DNA of 64,000 bases from Chondrus crispus. Its lineage: Eukaryota > Rhodophyta > Florideophyceae > Gigartinales > Gigartinaceae. Both the position numbers and the translations under genes were made by a program. This document shows positions 12,051 through 23,670 of the stretch, one piece after another. The DNA lies in NCBI RefSeq assembly GCF_000350225.1, contig NW_005178653.1, positions 186,001 through 250,000 of the forward strand, in the 5' to 3' direction. The notes beneath the pieces were generated by a model. That model was not told where the DNA came from. It saw only the letters and a list, made by a program, of their open reading frames with translations, and did not search any database. Each line of letters opens with the position of its first letter. Positions within the stretch are counted from its first letter, which is position 1.

Positions 12051-12146
12051 TGTGTGAACAGAAGACCGATGCCTCCTCGTTTACTCGTCCTCGCTCGCTA
12101 GTTATAAGTCTATCCTGAAGGACAGACTGTCTTGTGCGGTCTGACA
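12051..12146 (-). repeat. Copia 5' LTR (96 bp)
   Basis: TGTGTGAACAG...TCTGACA, full-length partner of 7579-7674, followed directly by the GCGTA target duplication. Ninety-six bp is far shorter than most Copia LTRs. Confidence 0.92.
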
Positions 12147-12900
12147 GCGTACGCTGATGATGTTAACATTATTCTGCCTCGCTCCAGAGTCGCTGCAGTC
12201 CTCGAATTTCTACGCATGGAAGGTCCCCCGCGTGGTTTTACTATTAACATGTTCAAGACTGAGGGGTGGTGGTGGGGCCGTGAGCTTGGCCCGCTACCCT
12301 GCAGTGTCAATCGACATCCTGCTATCAAAATTCTGGGCGCTCCCAATGGTGATCTGCAGGGCAGCACGTCCATGTTGCAGGACAAACTGCACCACGTTGA
12401 CCTTATGTGGGATCGCATCCGCGAACTGCATGATCCGCAACTCAGCTATCACCTCCTTCGCCGCACAGCTAGTGCTAGCCGAATGACCTATGCCCTCCGA
12501 TGCACCCCGCCACACGTCACCTCCTCAGTCTGCTTTCAGTACGACTTGGGAATGCGAAGGGTCTTCGAGGATACTCACAGAGCACTTACCGACGCGGCAT
12601 GGAACCAAGCGCAGCTCCCGACCAAGGTCGGCGGACTGTGACTGACGCTAACAGCTGATATCATGCATGCAGCGTATGTCAGTTCTATACTATCTGCCCT
12701 GGTGCTGGTCGGAAACCTGACAGCAACCCGGCGAGACCAATTTGTGCTTTTACTCTGCCACCCGTTGAACTCTCTGAATTCTCGTACTGTCCTCGAGCGA
12801 GAATACCGCACTGATGTAATACTCGAGAAGGCACTGTAATCCAACTTCGTCGTCCCTGCTCATCTATAGCACACATTAACACAGAAAGTCATGGATCAAC
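12147..12900 (+). pseudogene. Non-LTR reverse transcriptase, C-terminal half
   Basis: Continues from 7578 after the Copia insertion. The target duplication completes the motif-C sequence AYADDVNIILP (catalytic YADD), then LRMEGPPRGFTINMFKTEGWWW (motif D region) and IKILGAPNGD (motif E, LGAPIG-like). HLLRRTASASRMTYALRCTPP is the thumb/connection seen in this family. TGA at 12641 breaks the frame, which reads on to about 12838 (ADIMHAAYVSSILSAL). Confidence 0.85.
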
Positions 12901-13838
12901 ATTTACCAGACCTCCAACTGTCGAATAGTGATAGCACGGAATTGGGCATTCGCGATCGCGTCCGGTTTCAATCCCTGGCATCTTCTACCGCCGCACGACC
13001 CTTCATGGCCGTGCCAAACTATGACAGCGGCACAGGCATTGCTCCCGAGATATGGATAACGATGATAGAGCTCCGACCGGGCATTTCCATTTTCAAAGTC
13101 ACTGATCCTTGCCCCTAGTGCACTTCCAGCCAACAACGCAAAACAGAGCACCATCTACCTCTCCGCACACGCCCTATTCCGGCCCTGTATTCATATGGCC
13201 ACCACGTAACTGTCTGTTCTTTTGATGATGGCTCTACACGCCGCCATAATCTATTGCGCAACCGCCTTCTGAGCTTCTTATCCCCCTACCCGAACACTGT
13301 TAACGCCATCCCTGAATGGCGGGTACCCCAGGACCGAGACAAACCACAAGCGGAAGACAGTAGGATTGTTGTCTATGCGGACGACCCCAGTTTCGCTCCC
13401 AGTCCACATGCCTTTGATGTCACTATACTCAGCCCCCATTCACGCAACAGTGGATGGCGGTCACGAACTTCGGCTCAAAAGATCGCGCAAGAAGAGCGCG
13501 AGAAACACAATACTTATGTGGATGTTTGCTCCCCCACTACCACCGTCCAGCTGCACCCGCTGGCATGGGACATCTACGGGGCATCTGGCCCCGGGACACA
13601 ACGAGGCCTGCATCTTGTCGCCGACTACCTTTCTACTCGCACTGGGAACTGCCCAGTCCATGAGCACTGGCGTCTCAGCACCATCCTTACCTCCCCCATA
13701 CTCCAATATACGGCTTTATCCGTAAACCGACGTAGGTTACGGCTTCCCCCGGTTGCTCTACAGACCTTCGGTAGACCCAGATGCTCTAGTGTCGTGCCGG
13801 CCCAATACTCTCTCACAAAGTCGACCATTAAAGGATAG
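12901..13838 (+). pseudogene. Non-LTR element C-terminal region with restriction-like endonuclease-type domain
   Basis: After a weakly coding stretch, the frame from about 13165 reads YGHHVTVCSFDDGSTRRHN, LLRNRLLSFL, then RIVVYADD and HAFDVTILSP, then HPLAWDIYGASGPGTQRG. This order (His-rich entry, D-x-T/V strand, later PLAWDIYG strand before an amphipathic helix) is what the C-terminal nuclease-like domain of reverse transcriptases of this non-LTR group looks like. A PD-(D/E)XK fold is my inference. The frame ends at a TAG at 13836-13838. The 3' end of the element is not defined. Confidence 0.55.
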
Positions 13839-14384
13839 AACAGCGGCGTTGCCGTTTGAATCATGCAATGATTCTGAGATGAACCGGGATCTCTGATACA
13901 ATCGAGCTACTTCTTGCGGACAATGCATCTTTCCGGATTTTTCTTCTGAACACATGCCTTGCCAGCTCACTAAACGACGCGAAATTTTTATTGGCTGAGG
14001 CAAGGACCTTCCGTCTATCCGCAACCGAATAATACTAGTCGTTTGTGCCGGTAAAAACTCTCTACGTAGCATATTAGGGACTTGAGCTATAGACGCTACA
14101 AAACAGAAATAATTCCACCGCACATATTCGATTAGATTCTTGATATCATTTCATACTGTCTGTAACTCGATACCGTACTGTTTTCTGCTACTAAACGTGT
14201 CGAACACACATGTCATATCCATAGCATTCAACTTACGGATCCAGTATACTGATCCATAAATTTAAAATGTGCACCAGTTCGTCAATATTTCATTGCAGGG
14301 GATGCTTTTGAACTATGTTGTAGTTCGCGAGTAGTAAAATCACCTGCAAGAGAGTTTGGAGACCTTGTCGCGTATTCAAGGTGT
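13839..14384. other. No gene seen
   Basis: AT-richer sequence with no coding frame or clear repeat; possibly the 3' tail of the non-LTR element or old intergenic DNA. Confidence 0.3.
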
Positions 14385-14698
14385 TAAAGACGCTCATCAA
14401 GCATTGGCCTTAAAACCTAGTGGAACCGGGTACTCTACGTAGACGCCCACCCACACTCGTTGAGCACTCATCTTCGCAAGTCTCAACCACACTGATCCCG
14501 GGCCGGGTCCCTTTCTTTTTTGCCGTCCCGTTGGGTTCAAAGCTACCACGAGCTGCGAGCCCATTTAAAGGGGAATGGGAGAGTCGGACACTCTGTAGCG
14601 CTGTGCCGTCGGCAGTTCCTGTTTTTGTCGTTTTTGTTGTTGTGCTGGACCATCAGACCTCGTTCTCTGCTTTGTAGGCGCATTGCACTACATTTGTC
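14385..14698. mobile_element. Partial copy of the TGTAGTGCAAT element (copy 2, end fragment)
   Basis: Aligns in direct orientation with about 5255-5578 of copy 1: shared blocks GACGCTC-TC-AGCATT, CACACTCGT-GAGCACTC, CCCGGGCCGGGT and the terminal ATTGCACTACA. The other ~700 bp and the left terminus are absent. Confidence 0.7.
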
Positions 14699-14913
14699 AA
14701 GGTTGAGTATTGGTACGTCTTTTCTTCGTCCCATTGTGGGGTTGGTGCGTGTGGGTGTTTTGTAGGTGAGCAGTTCTGTTTTGATTGTTGTGTTTCGTGT
14801 GTGGCCGGCCATTGTCCTACGGGCGATGAGGGATCGGTTCATGTTGAGGTAGTTCGTTGGTGGTGGTCGCTGGAGCACCAGCGCGGGATTGCGTACAAGG
14901 AGCCTATAACCTT

Positions 14914-15012
14914 TGTGGCCACCGGGTCTGATACCCTCATCATTTACTCGTCTTCGACTGTACCTCTACATATATGCCTCCCTATTGACAATCTGTCCTG
15001 CGCGGTCAGACA
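14914..15012. repeat. Possible degenerate solo LTR related to the 96-bp Copia LTR
   Basis: About 99 bp starting TGTGGCC and ending GCGGTCAGACA. The shared pieces, in order, are TTTACTCGTC, a gap, then a CTGTCCTG-GCGGTC-GACA end. No target duplication is visible and the middle is divergent, so this is tentative. Confidence 0.35.
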
Positions 15013-15685
15013 CAGGGCGTCTATGAAGAAGAGTTCAGAGGCACTGAGGCGAGGAACTGGTACCTGCCCGATATCTACTTACAGAACAAAAACATTGAAA
15101 CATTCGCTCTGGAAAATGTAGGCTTAAGAACGAAGGCCCTTTCCCAAAATCAGAACGGACTAATATGCGACGTATTTAATCTGCTGCAAATTCTCCTACA
15201 ACGAAGATGGCAATCACCAGGTAGTTGACTAACCCTCAGAGTCTTGTGAGTTTGAAACTATAATCGAGTGATTTATACCCAGGAACAAAGCGCTTTCTGT
15301 ACACGTTGAAATGATATGGTGGGTATCGCAACTTTCGTGGTCAACCAGCTCGGAAGTAAATCCATGTTTACTCGAACGAGTTGCAGGCTCCTGCATTGCA
15401 AAGTTTCCCAATGCTAGCCTATCTCACGGCCAGTTTGTACCAGCCGTATTGGCTTGGCTTCAGGTGCGGGGTTCCCGCGGGATCTTCGACGCCCGTGCCG
15501 GCCCACCTCTGCTCGCCCAGGGACCGACGTCCCCAGGTGCGCCTGTAGGCATAGTTCGTCACAATGAAACAAACCTAACCTAACAACAAAAAACCATTAC
15601 CAGAATGCGTAGACAAATTCTACCACTTTTGTAGTCTGATTCTAGGTCGGGTCTTCTGACCGATTCTAGGTCGGGAGACCACTTA
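15013..15685. other. No gene seen
   Basis: No supported coding frame. A direct repeat GATTCTAGGTCGGG occurs at about 15640 and 15662, next to the following inverted-repeat element. Confidence 0.3.
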
Positions 15686-16704
15686 TGTAGTGCAATGCCC
15701 CTGTCAGGTAGAGATCACGGTTCAACGGTCCAACACAACAACAACAGCAAAAACAACAACTGCCGGAGGCACTGCGCTTCGGAGTGTCCGGTTCGCCGTT
15801 CCCCCTTTACAAAGGCTTGCGGCTCGTGGTAGCTCATATCACTGAGGGGGGTCGAAGAAAGGGGCCCGGCCCGGGACCGGTGTGGTGGAGACTTGTGAAG
15901 ATCGTTGCTCTACGAGTGTGGGGGGTCTCTACGTAAGTTAACCCGATCCACTGGGTTTTAAGGCCAATGCTCGACGAGCGTCTTCAACACCTTATACATG
16001 CGACAAGGTCTTCGACGGGGGCGTCGCAACGCAGCCCGACGGGACGAGTTCACAGTAGCAGGGCTACACCAACGTGTCGCCCGCTGGAAAAGACGCCAAC
16101 ACCAACTCGGTCGCAACCGTAGCCGATGCCACCAACACTGACTTATACACACGGTAAGCCCGTCGAAGGAGACGTCGTCGCAACAGTATCCGTTAGAACT
16201 AGGACAAACTACCGACCCTACACGAACATGTGGCCCAATAGCAAAGACACCAACACCGGTTTGGTCGCAACCAATACCGATGGTACTAACACAAGATGAG
16301 GGAAATAGTGATATTGGTAGAAATAGAAAAGTAGATGGATCAGGAGAAAGGGGACCCTCGAGCGCAAAGGATAACGTAAGCTAGAGTAGAAGGGAATGTC
16401 TTATACAAGACGGACTTCGACCTAGGTGTTATTCAACTCTGGCAACTCGGGTTATTTTTACTGACTTGGTGTCCAATGGCTTGGGTCTATATCGCCGGCC
16501 GGAGTCACTACAGTAGCTCGCGGCGCTAGATCCTAAATCTAATCCACTGTCAGCTAAATTAATGGTACTAATTAACTAAATAAAATTAAATAAAAAAATT
16601 AAAACTGTGCAAATATTCACACGTGTGTCCCCCAACCTGGACTATTTGTCATCTTCAATTTTTTTCCTTTCTTTCCCCCCTGTAGACCCCTGTATTGCAC
16701 TACA
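15686..16704. mobile_element. ~1 kb TGTAGTGCAAT element, copy 3 (inverted)
   Basis: Bounded by TGTAGTGCAAT at 15686-15696 and ATTGCACTACA at 16694-16704; with the next base on each side the termini match for 12 bp. It is the reverse complement of copy 1 over its whole length, with shared landmarks such as GGGGGACACACGTGTGAAT and GATCTAGCGCCGCGAGCTAC (read on the opposite strand). No ORF. No clear target duplication. Confidence 0.75.
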
Positions 16705-17575
16705 TGCAACCCGTTCTGATGGCTCCGCGAAACATTCGACGCAGTACTGTGAGTAGAAAGGCTGGGTACAAGCAAGCGGCAACAGCCTCGAAGGACTAAG
16801 GAGCCCGTCGGAAGATATCGTCTAGGTCTGTGGGGACTTCTACCCCACGGAGAAAACGAAAAACAGGAGTGCTGGGTCTACTGCAAAGTCTGGCACAAAT
16901 TCGGAGAATCTGTGTACAGAAGTTGCTCGTGACTTAAAGGGGAAAGAAATGTACTTCAACCCATCGAGAGAGTCTACGGCTTTAATGGAAAGAGGTAGGG
17001 AAGCTCATATCAAAAACGTTCTTGGTGCAGATGATGGAAATAGCAGAAGATTGGAAGATGTGGCAACCATCCCGCCCTAGTAAACACCTGGGAGTACTAG
17101 TGGAGCATTAGTGGAGCACTAGGAAATCAACTATTTTTGTCAGAAGGAGCATCAATGGATGATTGAGGGAGGTGAAAGGGCGGATGATTGGACGCTACAT
17201 GGAGGATTTGAGGTATTTCAATGGAGGAAGAGTGAAGCATAAGCGCTGATAAAGCTGATTCATATACCCGTTTGCCTATTAGCAGAAATGCTCCAAATGT
17301 CCTTCGCTGATGCCGTTAGAAACCTCCACTAGTGAGACTAATGTTCCTGAAGTGCTCCAAACGAACCAGTCTCGAACCAGTGGATGTAATTTGTCTTTTG
17401 AAGAGAGTGTCGCTCTGGATGCCTCTAGCCCGGTTCTTTGAAAGGCTCACTTTCGCCCTTCGCAAATGAACAGCAATGCAATAATTGTCATTTTTAGTAC
17501 TGTAAAGCTATAATTGTTAACTGGTTGTGACAATACCCACCTCGTTCGTACTCACGTCCAGTTTACTATGCATCG
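16705..17575. other. No gene seen
   Basis: No coding frame. CACTAG(TG) strings at about 17095, 17117 and 17327 could be remnants of terminal/subterminal repeats of the neighbouring CACTA-like element but are too short to decide. Confidence 0.25.
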
Positions 17576-18629
17576 TTATTTAACTGCTTGCAAGGTACGG
17601 TTAACGCCGTCTGGCGAGCATGCGTACGGGTCAAGAAGGCCGTGTGCATCACATTGCGGGTCCAAGAAATACGTCTTGATCGTTTGTGATAATGGATCCC
17701 GGTGCTGCACTACGACAATCTGATTGAGTATGACAGAGGCGTCCTCCACTGTTGCTCTCTTGAATGTCCTTTCAATGGGTGCAACACACATAACCTGGTC
17801 GTTACTGGTCACCCTCAGTCCCTGAGCCCAATCAACCAAAAGAATATCTCGAGCGTCTTCCCATGACAATGTTTGGAAAAGATAAACCAAAATCTTAAGC
17901 ACCCACCCATAGTAGACGGGCCGAATTTCACCACCATCTATTGACGAAAATTGAGCTGCTACATAGTGGTCGCCCTTTGACAAAGGTTCCCGATGTCTCC
18001 GAGCTTTACACGCGCCAAAAACTTCCTCGCTCTCCCCGCACGGCACCCGAAGTCTCCCAAAACACAATAAATCAGTTCCCTCCACGGCCTTCGCCGAATC
18101 CTGCACATTGCACTCCGTATACCTCTCAATGTACATTTGTAAAAGTTTCCTTGTCCTCATGCGGGTATGAAAAGGATCACAGAAAAACTCAATATCTTTT
18201 TGGAGGAAGCGGTTTAAGCGCATCACGATCTCCAAATTAGACAAAGCGCTCATTGTCATCATCAGACAAAACAAAATGTTTCCCATAAAGCATTTTGTAT
18301 GATTCTGCAAACTTTGCGTTTTCTGTAAATGCTTCAGCAGCAAGCTTTGTGGCGTTGAGCCTTCCTTTTGCATATCCTGCAAACCTTTCAACCCAGAACT
18401 GATTACAACTTTCCAGTGGACCACAATTCTTCACGGTATCTGCCAGATGTAGGACCGCATGGAATATGGACTTGCAAAGGCCGAGCCTTTCCTCTTCGAA
18501 ACAAAAATAATTTTTTTCGAAGTGCTTCACAAATTCCTTACAGCAGCAGTGAATCTTTTCAACGTCTTCCTCCATCAACGATGGCCGCCGACTGATTTCA
18601 ATCATCGATGCCAACAGTCTCAACCCCTT
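17576..18629 (-). pseudogene. CACTA/Tnp2-like transposase, C-terminal part (DUF4218-like)
   Basis: The frame from 18629 to 18237 reads IHCCCKEFVKHFE, then LGLCKSIFHAVLHLADTVKNCGPLE, NQFWVERFAGYAKGRL. This is the pattern of the domain downstream of the Tnp2 core in CACTA/plavaka transposons (helix with HLLLH-LAD, 'GP', then a F-ERF-G motif). After a frameshift it continues in another frame to 17576 (YYGWVLKILVYLFQ, HRDPLSQTIKTYFLDP). The frame joins in register with the segment ending at 19225 if the solo LTR and one target copy are ignored. Broken by that insertion plus at least one frameshift. Confidence 0.7.
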
Positions 18630-19224
18630 TGTGGTATAACCCCAAACGGAAATTAGATTAGGATTGGATCAGGGACAGTAAGGCAACGAGCCTTACAGCC
18701 ATACGCGCACACACGTGTCCTCCACGTGTACGGGACGCGTACTACACGTGGACTGTCGGCCCCGCCGGCTGACAGCGTGCAGTGTCGGTAGACCGGCACT
18801 ACTGTAGAGTTATGATAGACTACAATGTACATTAAATATGAGCGGACCGCCAGCGGTGGAGGACGACAAGCACGGACTTGTCAAGAATCCTCCACCTTGG
18901 TCCGCCCGCTTACTTTTAGGTACTTCCGTCCGTTTGACCTAGGAGTCGCACCGCGCGCGGGTTGAGAACGCGCGTAGCACGCCCACGAGCCGGCTCCGCC
19001 TTCGCCCGTCGGTACTGGACCGTCACCCAGTACCGCTCCGGGGCGTCGAGGCGTAGAACCGCTCGCGCGTGCGCGCGTCCTCCCCGATACCGCTCTAGCA
19101 CCGCTACCTCGAGCCCGTGCTCGGTGCCGTGGGTGCGCCGTGCTTCTTCTATCTTCCCGCCGATCGGGGTCTTTCCGAACTGTCAGTACTCACCCCCCTC
19201 GTCGTTGGGGGTGATTATACTACA
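18630..19224. mobile_element. Solo LTR (595 bp) inserted in the transposase
   Basis: Starts TGTGGTATAACCCC and ends GGGGTGATTATACTACA: terminal TG/CA with imperfect inverted ends. It is flanked by the 5-bp direct duplication CCCTT (18625-18629 and 19225-19229). It contains no ORF, and its removal with one CCCTT restores the transposase frame. No matching internal region or second LTR of this family is in the window; the parent superfamily is unknown. Confidence 0.85.
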
Positions 19225-21055
19225 CCCTTCATGTACCTTGGGCGAAGGTAACCATCTAATACCACCAGCCCGAAACTACCAAAGAATTCTTTACAGTTAG
19301 CTGCCTTCCAACTCTTGTACAGTTGCAAGGAGCGTGGAGGTGGTCCGAAGGCGCTTAATGATGTTCCTCGACCGATGCCTGCTATTTCTTGATCGATATC
19401 GCTCCATTGCTGCTTACCGATGACAAATTCATCAACGATATCATGACAATTCAAGTGAACGTTCTGACCTTTCCATGGTTCCATCAAATCTTTTGAAATG
19501 TTCATGAACATATGCATTACAACTACTGGGAAAGAGGCAACCAAGCGAAAAGTGGGTAACTCGTGGAGTACAATTTTCCGTTTGATACCGGTCTTTCTCG
19601 AAATATCGTTCCGTTGAGTTGGTGTGAAACCATAACTTCCTTCCAGCATACACAGAATATGATTGATTTTCGTCGGTTTTCTATGTGGCAACTCGTCAAT
19701 ATTGTATTGACGAATAAGCTCACCTCGCTCCCTCTTAATTTGAGATGGGAAATAGTAGTGTCTCGAAGTAGCTGCCCAAATCCCCTGAATTTCACCATCA
19801 CGGCATGGCGACTTACCATTCGAACCCATTAAACCAATCTTTTTGGAGGCAGCCGGGCTATCACCAATACCCTAAAGACAATGAACGCGAACTTTTCGAA
19901 CATGGTCGTCGAAGAACATCAAGGAAGTTCCACCGTCTCTGTTGATTTCGATCATTTCCTTCACGAAGGGAATGAAAAATGTTTCCAGTCGGACAGGCTC
20001 GGCAGGTCCCTTCACAAATCCTAAAGGCAGTACGTTCTTCAACAGGAAGCGCATATTCGGCGGAATGTTGTGAACCAGCGCGATAATTGGCCAGCAATCG
20101 TACGCTTTGTTCTCAAAAGTCTGGAATCCTTCGCATGACATTGAGATGAAGATATCATACATTGTAGCTTCTTCCCCTTCGAAACTTTCTATGAACTCGT
20201 GGTAGAAGTTCCCGTCAAAAAATCTTCATAACATCAGGAAAGACCACCGCTCGTCATCAAGTCATCCCTTTCCTGAATTTTGTTGTTTCTGTAATCGTAA
20301 AGATATTGACATGTTTGGCGATTCATGACCCATAAGCGCAATCTTGGTAGAAGGCAAAGATATTCGAATGTACAGTAATCAGGATCCCTCCCAAGCTGCT
20401 CGCATATTCCACAAGACTTTGTCAAAGACGATGGTCTTTGGTCCCTCACTGCATGGAGGAGCATGTGCGTCCGACAACAACGGTACTTGTCACTTTCAAA
20501 CCCGGAATACTTCAGCAAATTACGTTTCACTGCTATGGATGAGATCGAATCGCCAAGGTTCAACAAAATTTTCTTCATGAGGGACGCAATCACTCCAAAT
20601 TCTACATAGGTCTCCACCCAATCCTTTCGTTTTGATGCCTAATCAATGAACCTCATCCTAGCGCCATGTCTGAACTTTCCGGCTGCAGAAACGCTCCATG
20701 GCATATCTTGGTATCCGTCGCCTCCTATATACCGACAGCTTTGCATTATACATCTCTGATTACTGTGCTGGTACTCAGCATGAGACATATCTTCCGTCGT
20801 TCCTCGAACATCTGCCGTGGATGAAATCTCGTCGGCATTCACGGATCGGTTTTCGACAACATTGGAATCGATGATACTCTCTTGTGGGTTTCTCTTCTCC
20901 AGGCATATTTCAGACGCCTGTCGCCCTGGCAGAGGTGGGAAAGAAAATGTTGAATACCCTTCGAGAAGATCGGAATCCAGACCACGAAGAAAATCTCGTT
21001 CAAGGTGTTGGGCATCTACTTTTGCACACAGATTTTCCTGGAGGCCGGCAGGCAC
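19225..21055 (-). pseudogene. CACTA/Tnp2-like transposase, N-terminal and core part
   Basis: The Tnp2 core is clear from 20162 downward: TMYDIFISMSCEGFQTFENK (the 'D-DGFQ' strand), YDCWPIIALVHNIPPNMRF, NVLPLGFVKGPAEP, then after a TAG at 19872-19874 in the same frame MGSNGKSPCRDGEIQG (the GHNGKSPCR-C motif, with Cys partly lost). LNCHDIVDEFVIG and LVVLDGYLRPRYMKG follow up to the solo LTR. Upstream frames (20617-20234, with CRTHMLLHAV, and 21055-20639) are shifted against the core and probably encode the N-terminus. At least one nonsense codon and two frameshifts. Confidence 0.75.
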
Positions 21056-21423
21056 ATCGATACTCTGCTAGACAGATATATCTCCAGATCATCCCAAGTA
21101 GATCGAAATTCAGTAACGTGCAATGAAGCCCTTTAACAATGATCGAAATCATAGCGAAGTACATGGTCATGTACCAGGAGGTAGAGCATCGCAAAATTAG
21201 ATTAGTGGTCCATAAGAGCGAAACGAAACATATCCAAGCCAGAAAAAGTTGCGTAAAAGTCTGTGGTGGCTGGAGCATGAAGATCACAAAACCATAAACG
21301 CTTGAAGGTGAAGCTCAGATATTAGTTGTACCTCAAACGATTTGGAGTCCAATCCCCGCTTCCAAGAAGTCGAAGTCGAAACTCTCGACGAACAGTGGTG
21401 CCCAAGAGTGTGACCAAAAGCAT

Positions 21424-22885
21424 ATGAGTCATGCTGATTTCGGCTGCCACCGGGGATCATGTTCCCAAAGCAAATTTATCCCATCGCTTACTCCCGCCCC
21501 TCCTAGCGCCTCTTCCTGTGCAGACCAATCTGACGTCGACTCACATGCCGCCAACAGCCTCACCGGCGCAAACCATACAGACATTTATCACATCACCATC
21601 ACCGATGTTGCATCAGGGCCTTCCCATGTTGCCGTACCATCAAGTCATCTCACCAATGCAAAATACCACCTTGACAATGCCGCTTCATGCCTCTATAAAG
21701 GGCCCGATCCAATCCGGGAAGCAATCATAGAGCGCTCGAAGCGGAATATGAGTTGCACAAACAGTATGCCTACCGGCAACAAGATCAGGGACACCAATAG
21801 ATACATCAACGTTTGTCAGAAGTTGGGAGAATATATTGCTGATCACAATCGCAAATATGGAAACGATGTTGCAATTCAGTACCTTTTGGTTCGACGATTC
21901 CTTGACAAACTTACAGAGAAACAAGGCAGCAAAAAGGTCTGTCAGGGACGTGCTCCGAGCCAATATTCTCAATTATTATGAGAAGAAGCAGCTTCACGAA
22001 TGTCAAAACAATCTACATAACCCCCAGCTATCTCAGCAGATAGAAAATATTGTTTTCCATTTTTCCTCACGTCCTGAACGCATGTGGCGCGTCTTCAACC
22101 AAGCGAAAAGAAAATGGGCAGTCCGTAAGCTAATAGAACAAAAGATGAATACTTCATGACGCTCCGGCAAGAAGGTGCCTAGAGGGAGCACTGCAGAAGT
22201 CCCGAGCGATTCAAAAAAAGATCGCTACTTACAGGTACAGCAGCTTAAATTGTTCCTGATGCGAATCTTGAAGATGGAACTCCAGCTTTTGCAGTCCCCG
22301 TACCACCTCTTCACACCAGGTATCCATATTCTGAACCCATTCCACCAATCTCCGTCCATCCAAATGCTGCTTCATCTCTCATTCGATCAGCTTTGACTGG
22401 CATAAATCGGAACGGAAAAAACGCTCAAAGATCGCAAATCACTGAATCACAGATGAAAAAAGTGAAAAGATCTCGAATTGTGCTCTGACAAGGAATAGCA
22501 GAAGTAAACCACGCCCTATCTACACAGCTCCCTTCTGTCAACTGGAAGTCAAGCTCTCGCATCAACAGCACGTCCCTAACCCGCGCCGTTCTTGCCAAGC
22601 CTGCGTCGCAACGGCACATCACAGAAAAGTAACAAACAGGTAATGGTCACGTCGCACTCAGACATGCTTCCTACGGCTACTCCTGAAAACCCGGGAACAA
22701 AAAGTAGGCGCACGGTCCTTACCTTCGAGCCCGGCAGCTCTGAGCACTCAGCCGACACGTCACACGATTCTGTCGGCTCAGATGACAATCTTGAAGATAT
22801 CGAAGCTCAAATTCGTGCTTTAAATTCCAGGAAAAGGAAGGTTCGTGCAACGTTAGGGGCCAAGAAACGACGACGAAATCGTTAG
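21424..22885 (+). other. Weak coding region of unknown nature (possible decayed TE accessory gene)
   Basis: A 185-codon frame from 21424 with a Ser/Ala/Pro-rich start and a helical end (LVRRFLDKLTEKQGSKK) overlaps, by a frameshift near 21940, a second frame reading RDVLRANILNYYEKKQLHEC and WRVFNQAKRKWAVRKLIEQK, ending at 22159. Further on, 22640-22885 reads as an acidic then basic tail (DDNLEDIEAQIRALNSRKRK, KKRRRNR) like a nuclear protein end. I do not recognise any of it; it may be one broken gene or several remnants. Confidence 0.3.
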
Positions 22886-23325
22886 TGAGTATCGATCGGT
22901 TCAAAGTCTTCGGTTTGTCGAAATGCATCAACTTTACTACAGGTTTTGACGGGCAAAATTCACTTGACTTTGGACGTTTAAATCCTCTTGACTAGAATCG
23001 CCTTGCATAACTTCAGCACTTGAACATTGCTTCATTAACAAAACTTGCAAGAATCTCCAGGATGCCATTCAAATCATCGTTACTTACATTCACATGTTTG
23101 ATACCGAGCTTATCATCACGACAGAGCTACGGTGCTCGTAAGTTGAAATCGACATTTTGGGACGGGAAGCCTTGTCTGTGTAGCAACAGTTGTCCATCCC
23201 AAGAGATCGCCATAGAAGTCTCGTAAATCTACTACAACAAATTGCTCCATATGCACACAGTGCTAGCATAGTTCGCAAAAAAAGAACCAGAAAAGCAGTT
23301 AGGCAGCCATGAAGTTGACAAATTA

Positions 23326-23670
23326 TTAATCGAATAAAACGATTGCTTCGGAGTGGGGATGAGGCGCGCATTCTCTTCCTATTCTTTTTGAACGGAGCAT
23401 AGGACAAAGCCTACCTGGGTACGTTGATTTTAAGACGACCACTGCACTGCACCCCTCGTGAAAACTGATGGAAAGGGCAGCAGCGTTGAGAACGTCTGCG
23501 CGGTGCTCGACGTCGTTAATGACGAGGCCGCCACCGCCAATGCCGATTCCGACGTTTGCAGGAGATCGGTTTAGACATCGGCTCGTCAGGGAGACGAAGA
23601 CGGAGGACAGGGTGTTTTGAAGTATGGCAAGGGATAGAGGAGAAATGACCCGGAAGGGGGCAGATGCTGC
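23326..23670 (-). other. 115-codon open frame without ATG; possible exon or captured gene fragment
   Basis: Between a TAG at 23671-23673 and a TAA at 23326-23328 the minus strand reads a protein-like sequence including GIGIGGGGLVINDVEHRADV and NAAALSISFHEGC. Composition is more GC-rich and balanced than the surroundings. No initiator ATG near its start, so it would have to be an internal exon or a transduplicated fragment. Not recognised. Confidence 0.25.

Larger units (their letters stand above)
7579..12146 (-). mobile_element. Complete Copia-type LTR retrotransposon with 96-bp LTRs, inserted in the non-LTR element
   Basis: A 4568-bp element bounded by 96-bp direct LTRs (7579-7674 and 12051-12146) and a 5-bp target duplication GCGTA. 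Order on the minus strand is LTR, gag, protease, integrase, reverse transcriptase, RNase H, LTR, the Copia order. The LTRs differ at about six of 96 positions by eye, so the insertion is not recent. The coding frame has at least one shift between gag and pol, another after integrase, and three in-frame stops in the reverse transcriptase, so the element is dead as sequenced. Confidence 0.95.

Noticed and set aside
17089..17334. CACTAG strings as terminal repeats of the CACTA-like element
   Set aside because: Too short, and no matching TAGTG end found to the right of the transposase.
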